Shown piece by piece: positions 1-5,358 of a stretch of 5,358 nucleotides of DNA (positions within the stretch are counted from its first letter, which is position 1; each line of letters opens with the position of its first letter). Origin of the DNA: Pseudomonadota bacterium (GTDB lineage: Bacteria; Pseudomonadota; Alphaproteobacteria; Rhizobiales; Xanthobacteraceae); the NCBI GenBank assembly GCA_023423415.1, contig JAFAFP010000215.1:1-5358 (forward strand), given 5' to 3'. Position numbers and translations under genes: made by a program. The notes beneath the pieces were generated by a model. It ran no database searches, was not told the origin of the DNA, and worked only from the letters and a program-made list of their open reading frames with translations.

Positions 1-40
1 CCCCGCCCCCCCGCCCCCCCCCCCCCGGGGGGGGGGGCGT
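1..40. repeat. Poly-C / poly-G low-complexity end
   Basis: Bases 1-26 are all C except G at 5 and 13, and bases 27-37 are all G, so the C-run and G-run meet at 26/27 and form an 11-bp perfect palindrome. Nothing coding is visible. Such a stretch at the exact edge of a sequence is most simply explained as a contig end with homopolymer sequencing or assembly error; a real G-rich tract is possible but less likely. It should not be used for functional inference. Confidence 0.75.
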
Positions 41-108
41 CGTCTTTCCTGACAGAGTTTGCGACAAGGAGTTGGGAGGGGAATTCCCGCCGATCCGTAC
101 ATTCGCTA

Positions 109-123
109 AAAGATAATATCTTT
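109..123. promoter_or_regulatory. Candidate operator: 7-1-7 palindrome upstream of gntR-type gene
   Basis: AAAGATA A TATCTTT is a perfect inverted repeat with a single central base, lying in an A+T-rich island (about 101-132) of an otherwise GC-rich window. It ends 61 bases before the GTG start of the regulator. The size and symmetry fit a dimeric winged-helix repressor, and GntR/FCD proteins often bind their own upstream region. The sequence does not match the common FadR-like T-N-GT-N3-AC-N-A pattern. GATAAT at 112-117 also resembles a -10 box, but I find no good -35 at the right spacing. Role is inferred. Confidence 0.4.
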
Positions 124-129
124 ACGATC

Positions 130-178
130 TTTCAGCCTTGCGCTAGGCTGCCTTGCACTAGGGCAGGAAAGGCTGAAA
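130..178 (+). promoter_or_regulatory. Leader stem-loop overlapping the ribosome-binding region
   Basis: TTTCAGCCTT (130-139) and AAGGCTGAAA (169-178) are perfect 10-base inverted repeats separated by 29 bases. Inside, CTGCC (148-152) can pair with GGCAG (162-166), giving a nested small hairpin. The purine-rich AGGAAAGG (165-172), the best Shine-Dalgarno candidate for the GTG start at 185 (12 bases away, rather long spacing), is mostly covered by the right arms. In RNA this could hide the ribosome site; in DNA it could equally be a spaced operator pair. Structure is seen directly, function is inferred. Confidence 0.35.
136..162. repeat. Two 12-base direct repeats, 15-base period, in the leader
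   Basis: CCTTGCGCTAGG (136-147) and CCTTGCACTAGG (151-162) differ at one base. The first copy is itself nearly palindromic (10 of 12 positions symmetric). They sit between the A+T palindrome and the regulator's start codon. They may be tandem protein-binding sites or a short local duplication; both readings are open. Confidence 0.5.
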
Positions 179-184
179 ACAGCC

Positions 185-940
185 GTGAATACGCAAAGCT
201 CACTCATCGTGCGCGCGGGCGAGCCCTTTGTGGCCGGCCGCTCCGGCTCGCTCTCGGCGCAGATCGTCGCCGATGTGCGCGACGCCTTGTTCGAGAAGCG
301 CCTGAAGCCGGGCGAGCCGATCGGCACCGAGAAGGACCTCGCGGCGCGCTATGGCGTCAGCCGTATCGTCGCCCGCGATGCGCTGCGCACGTTGCAGGCG
401 CTGGGCATCGCTGAAATCCGCATGGGCAAGGGCGGCGGCGCGCGGGTGGCGCGCGGCAATCCGCGGCTGTTCGCGGAAGCGCTGGCGGTCCAGCTCGATC
501 TCACCGGCGTCAGTGCCGCCGAGGTGATGGATGCGCAACGCGCGATCGAGGCGCTGGCCGCCGAACTCGCGGCGGAGCACGCCAATGCCGCCGATCATGC
601 ACGGCTGAAGCGATTGCTCGCCGAAGCGGAGAGCCTCATCGACAACGGCGACGCTTACACCCGCTCGTCCCGCGAATTCCATCTCGCCATCACCGAGGCC
701 TCGCATAACCGCGTGCTGGTGGTGCAGTTCATCTCGCTCAATCACATCTCATGGCCGGCGCATAACCGCACGCTGACGCCCGACGTCGCGCGGCGCGTGC
801 TCGATGTGCACAAGGAACTCGCCGCACTGATCGAGATGCGCGATGCCGCCGGCGCACGAAAACTCATGGACGACCACGTGAAGATGATCCGGGCGCGGCG
901 CGTGTCCGAACGCGATCATCCGCACGAGGGCTGCTGCTGA
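185..940 (+). CDS. GntR-family transcription regulator, FadR/FCD subfamily
   Basis: A 251-residue DNA-binding regulator of the usual length for FCD-type GntR proteins. The N-terminal winged helix-turn-helix spans about residues 22-90, with the family pattern LKPGEPIGTEKDLA (40-53), the recognition helix region YGVSRIVARDALRTL (56-70) and the wing GKGGGARVA (81-89). The all-helical FCD ligand domain spans about 112-238. Three expected metal-binding histidines are visible: H166 (in REFH), H209 (in VHKEL) and H231 (in DDHV). The usual Asp four residues before the first His is Ser162, which is unusual. The tail ends HPHEGCC. The start is GTG at 185, the only start upstream of the full winged helix with a purine-rich site (165-172); GTG at 209 is a possible alternative. 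The next gene follows after 28 bases, so the two are probably co-transcribed. FCD proteins typically repress catabolic or uptake genes and release DNA on binding a small acid; the effector here is unknown. Confidence 0.93.
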   Translation: MNTQSSLIVRAGEPFVAGRSGSLSAQIVADVRDALFEKRLKPGEPIGTEKDLAARYGVSRIVARDALRTLQALGIAEIRMGKGGGARVARGNPRLFAEALAVQLDLTGVSAAEVMDAQRAIEALAAELAAEHANAADHARLKRLLAEAESLIDNGDAYTRSSREFHLAITEASHNRVLVVQFISLNHISWPAHNRTLTPDVARRVLDVHKELAALIEMRDAAGARKLMDDHVKMIRARRVSERDHPHEGCC

Positions 941-968
941 GCTTCACAACAAGGAAAGGGAGAGACGC

Positions 969-1850
969 ATGACGACCAATCACAAGTTCATCATCGAACC
1001 GCATTTCCGCCTGCAGGAATGGATCGCCGAAGAGAAGGGCTACTTCAAGGATGAGGGGCTCGACTACATCTTCCGCGAGCTCGTGCAATCGACCGATGGC
1101 AAGATTCACGACAAGGGCCAGAAAGTCGGCGCCTATCAGTCGTTCGAAGAAGGCCGCAAATCCGACGTCAGCTGCGCCTGTCACTGGACGGTGAATGTCG
1201 CGGCGGCATCCGGCCACGGCCGTCTCAACCGCGATGTCTATTCGGTCGCGCCGTCCGGTGTTTTCGTCGCGCCGGATTCACCGATCAGGACGCCGGCTGA
1301 TCTCGCCGGCGTGCCGATCTCGGTCGGCTTCCAGTCCGGCAGCCACTATGCATCGATCCAGGCGCTGGAAACCTACATGCCGAAAGAGCAGATCAACCTG
1401 TCGTTCAACGACGGCATGCTGTTCAAGCGCATGGAGCTTCTCCTCGACGGCAAGATCCCGGCGGCGACCTTGTTCTCCGGGCCGTATTACCTCGCCGAGC
1501 AGCTCGGCTTCCGCAAGATCATGGACAACAGCTTCATGATCGCCAACATGATCCACGGCGATCCCGATCCGGAAGACCTGCGCAAATTTTTCAAAGCGCT
1601 GAAGCGCGCGCAGCGCGATCTCGATCTGCGGCCGGAGCTCTATACGCATTATTACAAGAACGAATTTCCGGTGCGCTGGCATGAAGTCATGGACACGCGC
1701 CGCTGGGGCCCGGGCGAGCGCATCGTGTTCGAGCCTTACACCGAAGAGACGTTCAACACCTCGCGCGACTGGATTGCCACGCACGACATCTTCGAGGGCG
1801 GCGATCTCGGCAAGAAGCGCTATGAGGACGCGACTGTCAGCGTGATGTAA
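969..1850 (+). CDS. NMT1/SsuA-like ABC transporter substrate-binding protein without signal peptide
   Basis: A 293-residue protein with features of the NMT1/SsuA (type II periplasmic binding fold) group: EWIAEEKGYFKDEGLD (17-32) is the typical N-terminal 'AEEKGYF..EGL' motif, SPIRTPADLAGVPISVG (104-120) is the 'dl.Gk.i.v' strand, and GSHYASIQALE (124-134) and LLDGKIPAATLFSGPYYLAEQLGF (about 158-181) follow in the expected order. A CACHW motif (69-73) lies in the first lobe. No hydrophobic export signal or lipobox precedes the fold: the mature fold begins within about 7 residues of the ATG, and reading upstream in frame gives no hydrophobic stretch. The start is well supported by AAGGAAAGGGA at 951-961. 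The gene ends with tandem stops TAA TGA. It follows the regulator by 28 bases and converges on the livHMGF operon. It may be a cytoplasmic ligand-binding protein, an enzyme related to Thi5, or a receptor exported by another route. The substrate is unknown. Confidence 0.8.
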   Translation: MTTNHKFIIEPHFRLQEWIAEEKGYFKDEGLDYIFRELVQSTDGKIHDKGQKVGAYQSFEEGRKSDVSCACHWTVNVAAASGHGRLNRDVYSVAPSGVFVAPDSPIRTPADLAGVPISVGFQSGSHYASIQALETYMPKEQINLSFNDGMLFKRMELLLDGKIPAATLFSGPYYLAEQLGFRKIMDNSFMIANMIHGDPDPEDLRKFFKALKRAQRDLDLRPELYTHYYKNEFPVRWHEVMDTRRWGPGERIVFEPYTEETFNTSRDWIATHDIFEGGDLGKKRYEDATVSVM

Positions 1851-1859
1851 TGAGCTATT

Positions 1860-1887
1860 CCGGGGCGCCGCTTTCGCGGCGCTCCGG
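1860..1887. terminator. Hairpin terminator shared by convergent genes
   Basis: Arms 1860-1871 and 1876-1887 pair over 12 bp with one G-T wobble (1864/1883) and a TTTC loop (1872-1875). It fills the 44-base gap between the stop of the binding-protein gene (1850) and the stop of livF (1895), so it can act on transcripts from either side. There is no run of T after the stem in either direction, so it is not a classic intrinsic terminator; it may work with Rho or simply as a 3'-end stabiliser. Confidence 0.65.
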
Positions 1888-1894
1888 ATTGCGC

Positions 1895-2614
1895 TTAATG
1901 CGCCTCCGCCACCTTCAGCCCGATCAGGCGGTCGAGCGTGGCGTGATCCTTCCACAGATCGTCCGATCGCGCGCGATGCACAATGTCGCCGCGTTCGAGC
2001 ACGATCGCATTCTCGGTCAGCGCCAGCGCCATCTGTGCGTGTTGTTCGACCAGGATGAAAGCCGTGCCTTGTTCGGCCAGCATCTTGCGAATGGCGGCCG
2101 CCAGTTCTTCGACGATGATCGGCGCAAGGCCTTCGAACGGCTCGTCCAATAACAGCAGCGACGGATTGGTCAGCAGCGCGCGGCCGAGCGCCAGCATCTG
2201 CTGTTCGCCGCCTGAGAGCTGATTGCCTTTATTGCCGCGCCGCTCCTTCATGCGCGGCAACAGGTCGTAGATGCGCTCCACCGTCCAGTGCCCCGGACGC
2301 GCCGTCACGGTGAGATTTTCTTCGACCGTCAATGACGGGAAAACCTCGCGTTCCTGCGCCACCCAGCCGATGCCATTGCGGGCGCGCTTGTAGGGCGCAA
2401 CGCGCGTGATGTCCTGGCCGCGCCAATGGATCGAGCCGCGCGTCATGCGGGTGAAGCCCATGATCGTCAGCAGCAGCGTCGATTTGCCGACGCCGTTGCG
2501 GCCGAGGATGGCGAGGCTGCTCTTATCGGCCATCTCGAACGAGATGTCGTTCAGCACCACGGCGTCGCCATAGCCGGCGCGTATGCCTTTGAGCTGCAGC
2601 AGTTGCTCAGTCAT
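1895..2614 (-). CDS. livF: LivF-type ATP-binding protein of a HAAT ABC importer
   Basis: A 239-residue cytoplasmic ATPase subunit of a branched-chain amino acid type (HAAT) importer, full length for LivF. All motifs are intact: Walker A GRNGVGKST (38-46), Q-loop Gln87 in WVAQEREVFPSLTVEENL, signature LSGGEQ (133-138), Walker B LLLLDE (153-158) and the switch His192. The LivF-type string DEPFEGLAP (157-165) separates it from LivG. The chosen start is ATG at 2614, which overlaps the end of livG by 8 bases and has GGCGGGG upstream; a GTG at 2647 would add 11 residues but overlaps livG more and lies before the conserved N-terminus. It is the last gene of the operon and is followed by the shared hairpin. 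The family name points to amino acids, but such transporters also move amides, urea or aromatic acids. Confidence 0.93.
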   Translation of the reverse strand: MTEQLLQLKGIRAGYGDAVVLNDISFEMADKSSLAILGRNGVGKSTLLLTIMGFTRMTRGSIHWRGQDITRVAPYKRARNGIGWVAQEREVFPSLTVEENLTVTARPGHWTVERIYDLLPRMKERRGNKGNQLSGGEQQMLALGRALLTNPSLLLLDEPFEGLAPIIVEELAAAIRKMLAEQGTAFILVEQHAQMALALTENAIVLERGDIVHRARSDDLWKDHATLDRLIGLKVAEAH

Positions 2615-3392
2615 GATGCGCCCCGCCGAGATAAACTTCGCGCACACGCGGATCGGTCGAAATTTCCTTCGGCGTGCCTTCGAGTAGAATGGCGCCGCCG
2701 ACCATCACGATGATGCGGCTGGCAAAACGGAACACCACATTCATGTCGTGTTCGATGAACAGCACCGAAATGTCCTTGGACAGTTCGGCGATCACAGTGA
2801 ACAATTCCGCGCTTTCTTCAGGCGGCACACCGGCCGCCGGCTCGTCGAGCAGCAGCATTTTCGGCTTTGCTGCGAGCGCCAGCGCGATCTCCAGAAGGCG
2901 CTGCTGACCATAGGCCAGCTCGCGCGTCGTCCGATAAGCGACATCGCCAAGGCGAAGCGACTTCAGGATCTCATAGGCCTCGTCGGCATCGTTGCGGTAG
3001 GACGGCAGCCCCTTCCACCATGTGCCGGAATCGCCATTGCGTTCGCAGATGGCAAGCGTCACCGCTTCGAGCGGCGACAGGTTGGGAAACAACGTGTTGA
3101 TCTGGAAGGTGCGGACCAGGCCACGCTTCACGCGCTGATCCGGCTTGAGGGCTGTAATGTCGGTTTCACCGAGCATGATCTGCCCGCTGTCGGGTGGGAT
3201 CATGCCGGTCATCAGGTTGATCAGCGTGGTCTTGCCAGCGCCGTTCGGACCGATCAGCGCATAGCGTTCGCCGTTTGGCACCGAGATGCTGATGTCGCGC
3301 GCGACGACGAGTTGACCGAAGCGCTTGTTGACGTTGCGGGTTGCAAGTGCTGGCGTTTCAAGTGCTGGCGTTTCAAGGGCGGACGCGGTCAT
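2607..3392 (-). CDS. livG: LivG-type ATP-binding protein of a HAAT ABC importer
   Basis: A 261-residue ATPase, the second nucleotide-binding subunit pairing with LivF. Walker A is GPNGAGKTT (48-56), Q-loop Gln97 in RTFQINTLFPNLS, the degenerate signature LAYGQQ (159-164) typical of LivG, Walker B MLLLDE (179-184), and switch His215 in FIEHDM. The ATG at 3390-3392 overlaps the livM stop in an ATGA arrangement, a sign of translational coupling; GATGGGA lies about 8 bases upstream. The first 18 residues are not conserved sequence: they contain ETPAL twice, produced by a perfect 15-base tandem repeat. DEPAAGVPPEE (183-193) departs slightly from the common AAGLNP string. The reading frame stays open far upstream through livM, but that part is a shadow. 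Confidence 0.93.
   Translation of the reverse strand: MTASALETPALETPALATRNVNKRFGQLVVARDISISVPNGERYALIGPNGAGKTTLINLMTGMIPPDSGQIMLGETDITALKPDQRVKRGLVRTFQINTLFPNLSPLEAVTLAICERNGDSGTWWKGLPSYRNDADEAYEILKSLRLGDVAYRTTRELAYGQQRLLEIALALAAKPKMLLLDEPAAGVPPEESAELFTVIAELSKDISVLFIEHDMNVVFRFASRIIVMVGGAILLEGTPKEISTDPRVREVYLGGAHHD
3345..3374. repeat. Perfect 15-base tandem duplication in the 5' end of livG
   Basis: The unit AAGTGCTGGCGTTTC (+ strand) occurs at 3345-3359 and again at 3360-3374 without any change; the next bases AAG start a decayed third copy. On the - strand each unit encodes Glu-Thr-Pro-Ala-Leu, so the duplication is in frame and lengthens the non-conserved N-terminal tail of LivG. Identity at all 15 bases, including synonymous positions, suggests a recent slippage event. 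Confidence 0.9.
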
Positions 3393-4384
3393 GAACGTCG
3401 TCCCATCATGGTCCGGTACAATTGCGACAGGCCGCCGAGAATGCCGTTCGGCAACAGCATGACGACAGCGACCAGCAGGAGGCCGATCCAGAAGTACCAG
3501 TATTGCGGGTTGATGCCGGAGAACTGATCGCGCGCCACCATGAAGATGATCGCGCCGAGCAGCCCGCCATAGAGCATGCCGGCGCCGCCGAGCACGAGCA
3601 TGACCAGCACGTCGGCTGAGCGCTGGAAATCCAGCACGCCGAGCGAAACGGTCGATGTCGTTTGCGCCAGCAACGCGCCGGCGATGCCGGCGATGGCAGC
3701 GGACATCGTGTAGACCTTGCGGATATGCGCGGCGCTCGGCGCGCCGATCGCTGGCATGCGCACGGAATTCTCGCGAATGCCTCGGAGCGCCAGACCGAAC
3801 GGTGAGTTGGTCAACCGGCGCACCACAAGGAACATGAGGAACAACACCACCAGCGAATAGACATAGGCGGTGCGGCCCCACAGATCGAATTCGAACATGC
3901 CGAGTAGCTTGCCGATTTTCATGCCCTGCAAGCCATCGGCGCCGCCCGTCAGCCAATGCGCCGCATTGGCCGCTTCAAGGACGAGGAAGCCGAGGCCGAG
4001 CGTGATCATGATCAGCGCCAGATGTCTGAAGCGCGAGATGATGAAGCTGGTCGCAAAGCCGAACAGGCCGGCAAGCAGGGCCGCGGCGAACAGGCCGAGG
4101 ATCGGATCGCCGTATCCGTATTTCGAGATGATGCCGGCGGTATAGGCGCCGATGCCGAAGAAGGCGGCATGGCCGAGCGACACGATGCCGGCGTAGCCGA
4201 GAATGAGGTCGAGCGACAGCGCGAACAGCGCCGTGATGGCGATCTGGCTCGCCAGCGACAGGTAACTGGGGAACAGGAAGAACGGCAGGATGGTCGCAAG
4301 CCAGAACAGGTATTCGAGCGGATGCCAGCGCGTCTGCGCGCGCAGGTAATCGTGAGGAGTGAGGGGGGCGCCAGGTTTGTTCAT
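3389..4384 (-). CDS. livM: LivM-type permease of a HAAT ABC importer
   Basis: A 331-residue inner-membrane permease subunit. It is strongly hydrophobic with about eight or nine membrane segments, the first at about residues 25-42 and the last at about 295-313. LivM family marks are seen in order: DLILGYAGIVSLGHAAFFG (59-77), the GGADGLQG loop (147-154), the cytoplasmic coupling loop RGIRENSVRMPAIG (201-214) that contacts the ATPases, and the LVLGGAGMLYGGLLGA stretch in the C-terminal third. The ATG at 4384 has GGAAAG 9 bases upstream and lies only 3 bases after the livH stop; the 3' end overlaps livG by 4 bases. It should pair with LivH to form the translocation path. No truncation is visible. 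Confidence 0.93.
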   Translation of the reverse strand: MNKPGAPLTPHDYLRAQTRWHPLEYLFWLATILPFFLFPSYLSLASQIAITALFALSLDLILGYAGIVSLGHAAFFGIGAYTAGIISKYGYGDPILGLFAAALLAGLFGFATSFIISRFRHLALIMITLGLGFLVLEAANAAHWLTGGADGLQGMKIGKLLGMFEFDLWGRTAYVYSLVVLFLMFLVVRRLTNSPFGLALRGIRENSVRMPAIGAPSAAHIRKVYTMSAAIAGIAGALLAQTTSTVSLGVLDFQRSADVLVMLVLGGAGMLYGGLLGAIIFMVARDQFSGINPQYWYFWIGLLLVAVVMLLPNGILGGLSQLYRTMMGRRS

Positions 4385-4387
4385 GGC

Positions 4388-5251
4388 TTATCGCTTTCCG
4401 AACAGGCCGGCTGGCCGCCACATGAGAAGAACGATCATGACGAAATAGATCAGGAAGGCGCCGACCTCAGGCACGTAGTATTTTCCAGCGACGTCGCTGG
4501 TGCCGATCAGGACTGCGGCGATGAAGGAGCCGGTGATCGAGCCGAGGCCGCCGACCGATACCACGATCAGCACATAGACGAGATAGTGAAGCGCGAATGA
4601 CGGGTCGAGGCCGACGATCTCGATCGCGAGCGCGCCGCCAAGGCCGGCAAGTCCGCTGCCGAGCGCAAAGGTCGCCGCGAAAGTGGCATCGACATTGATG
4701 CCGAGGCCGCGCGCCATGCGCTGATTGTCAACCGCCGCGCGCACCTGTTGACCGAACCGGGTGTATTCCAGCGTCAGAACAAGGACCAGCGTGACCGCAA
4801 GGCCGACCGCGACCAGGAACAGCCGGTAGATGCCGAACGTGATGCCGAAATACTGCACCGAACCGCGCAGGAACGAGGGCGTCGGCGCGGGCTGCAGCAC
4901 AGTGCCGAAGATGTAAGCGGCCGTCGCAATCGACATGAAGGCGAGACCGATGGTGAGCAGCACCTGATCGAGATCGCTGGCGCGATACAGCCGGCGGTAC
5001 AATGTGCGCTCGAGAATGACGCTGACGAAGGCCGCGGCGATGAACGCCATCGGCAAGGTCGCGAGGAATGGCCAGCCGAAGCGGTTGACCAGCGTGACCG
5101 TGACATAGCCGCCGAGCATCGCGAAGGCGCAATGCGCGAGGTTGACGAAATTCATCATGCCGAGCGTGACTGACAGGCCCACCGACAGCAAAAACAGTAG
5201 CATGCCGTAGGCAAAGCCGTCGAACAGAACGCCGATGATAGGCCCGAACAT
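4388..5251 (-). CDS. livH: LivH-type permease of a HAAT ABC importer
   Basis: A 287-residue inner-membrane permease, the usual LivH length, with about eight hydrophobic segments. Diagnostic regions are GLSVTLGMMNFVNLAHCAF (25-43) followed by MLGGYV (45-50), the coupling loop RAAVDNQRMARGLGIN (171-186), VGGLGSITGSFIAAVLIG (233-250) and the C-terminal WRPAGLFG (278-285). The ATG at 5251 was chosen because AGAGGGG lies 5 bases upstream and the protein then starts MFGPIIGVLFDG as in the family; a GTG at 5275 would add eight non-conserved residues (MGIHRGAG) and falls inside the hairpin repeat. It is the first visible gene of the livHMGF operon. No receptor gene is found between it and the window end, so the promoter may lie further upstream. 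Confidence 0.92.
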   Translation of the reverse strand: MFGPIIGVLFDGFAYGMLLFLLSVGLSVTLGMMNFVNLAHCAFAMLGGYVTVTLVNRFGWPFLATLPMAFIAAAFVSVILERTLYRRLYRASDLDQVLLTIGLAFMSIATAAYIFGTVLQPAPTPSFLRGSVQYFGITFGIYRLFLVAVGLAVTLVLVLTLEYTRFGQQVRAAVDNQRMARGLGINVDATFAATFALGSGLAGLGGALAIEIVGLDPSFALHYLVYVLIVVSVGGLGSITGSFIAAVLIGTSDVAGKYYVPEVGAFLIYFVMIVLLMWRPAGLFGKR

Positions 5252-5270
5252 TCCCGCCCCTCTGTGAATT

Positions 5271-5326
5271 CCCACCCCCCTGAAAGGGGGAGGCTTGGGG
5301 AGGGGTCAGCAGCAGACCCCCCACCC
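5271..5326. repeat. G/C-rich double-hairpin intergenic repeat upstream of livH
   Basis: Two hairpins lie side by side. CCCCC (5276-5280) pairs with GGGGG (5286-5290) around TGAAA. GGGGTC (5302-5307) pairs with GACCCC (5315-5320) around AGCAGCA, with further partial pairing outward. The block of C- and G-runs resembles the intergenic palindromic repeats common in Bradyrhizobium-like genomes; that resemblance is from memory, and only one copy is visible here. The rest of 5252-5358 holds the livH ribosome site and no gene I can support. Confidence 0.55.
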
Positions 5327-5358
5327 GATTTGCGCGCTTCGCTTGGAAATAGAACACC

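Noticed and set aside
79..88. GGGAATTCCC palindrome in the leader
   Set aside because: Only 10 bases and of a common restriction-site type; too short to support as an operator by itself.
1..102. Possible divergent - strand gene start at 102 running off the left edge
   Set aside because: It stays open for only 34 codons, passes into the poly-G/poly-C artefact, and shows no recognisable protein pattern.
200..745. Long antisense open frame opposite the GntR-type gene
   Set aside because: Composition is typical of the mirror of a GC-rich coding region, and the + strand gene has clear winged-helix and FCD motifs.
1850..2152. Small + strand open frame beginning at the end of the binding-protein gene (TAATG overlap)
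   Set aside because: It lies mostly antisense to livF, has no known motif, and its start falls just before the terminator hairpin; it is a codon-bias shadow.
2748..3527. 259-codon + strand open frame opposite livG
   Set aside because: Antisense shadow of an unmistakable ATPase gene; no family pattern and no plausible ribosome site considered convincing.
2607..3956. A 449-codon open frame on the - strand that includes livG plus 188 extra upstream codons
   Set aside because: The upstream part overlaps livM in another frame, reads as Arg/Ala/His-rich shadow sequence, and the conserved LivG protein begins at the ATG at 3392, coupled to the livM stop.
4728..5357. 209-codon - strand open frame running through livH and the upstream repeat
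   Set aside because: Out of frame with the clear LivH permease; its N-terminal part is simply the translated hairpin repeat.
1..5358. CRISPR array, tRNA, rRNA, insertion sequence, toxin-antitoxin or phage-defence genes
   Set aside because: I looked for spaced repeats, cloverleaf-like segments, transposase motifs and defence-type genes and saw none; the only repeats are those listed.

Overview
The window (5358 bases, GC-rich, strong G/C bias at third codon positions) looks like an alphaproteobacterial chromosome, most likely a Hyphomicrobiales member near Bradyrhizobium, Rhodopseudomonas or the Xanthobacteraceae. This rests on codon use, on the type of proteins (GntR/FCD regulator, signal-less NMT1/SsuA-like binding protein, Liv-type transporter) and on a G/C-rich hairpin repeat before livH. 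The genus is an inference. The first 40 bases are a C-run followed by a G-run and look like a contig end or a sequencing artefact.

Layout: (1) 1-184 is a leader without a convincing gene. It holds the poly-C/poly-G stretch, a perfect 7-1-7 palindrome in an A+T-rich island (109-123), a pair of 12-base direct repeats 15 bases apart (136-162), and a 10-base inverted repeat (130-139 / 169-178) whose right arm covers part of the ribosome-binding region of the first gene. (2) 185-1850, + strand: a GntR/FCD transcription regulator, then after 28 bases an NMT1/SsuA-like substrate-binding protein with no visible export signal; they probably form one two-gene operon. (3) 1860-1887: a 12-bp hairpin between convergent genes, probably a terminator serving both sides. 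(4) 1895-5251, - strand, transcribed right to left: livH, livM, livG, livF, a complete set of two permeases and two ATPases of the branched-chain amino acid type (HAAT) ABC importers. Genes overlap or abut (3-base gap, 4-base overlap, 8-base overlap), so they form one translationally coupled operon. (5) 5252-5358: a G/C-rich hairpin repeat upstream of livH; no gene is recognisable there.

How they may work together: livHMGF encodes a full membrane and ATPase core but no LivJ/LivK-type periplasmic receptor in the window. The only binding-protein-like gene is the convergent, signal-less NMT1-like one, co-located with a ligand-responsive type of repressor. A reasonable model is a small-molecule uptake locus controlled by the GntR protein, the substrate being an organic acid, aromatic compound, amide or amino acid that cannot be named from sequence. 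The transporter's real receptor may lie beyond 5358. I see no clear evidence of a wholly new system. The most interesting points are the signal-less binding protein paired with a HAAT transporter, the structured leader of the regulator, and the altered metal-site residue in its FCD domain.
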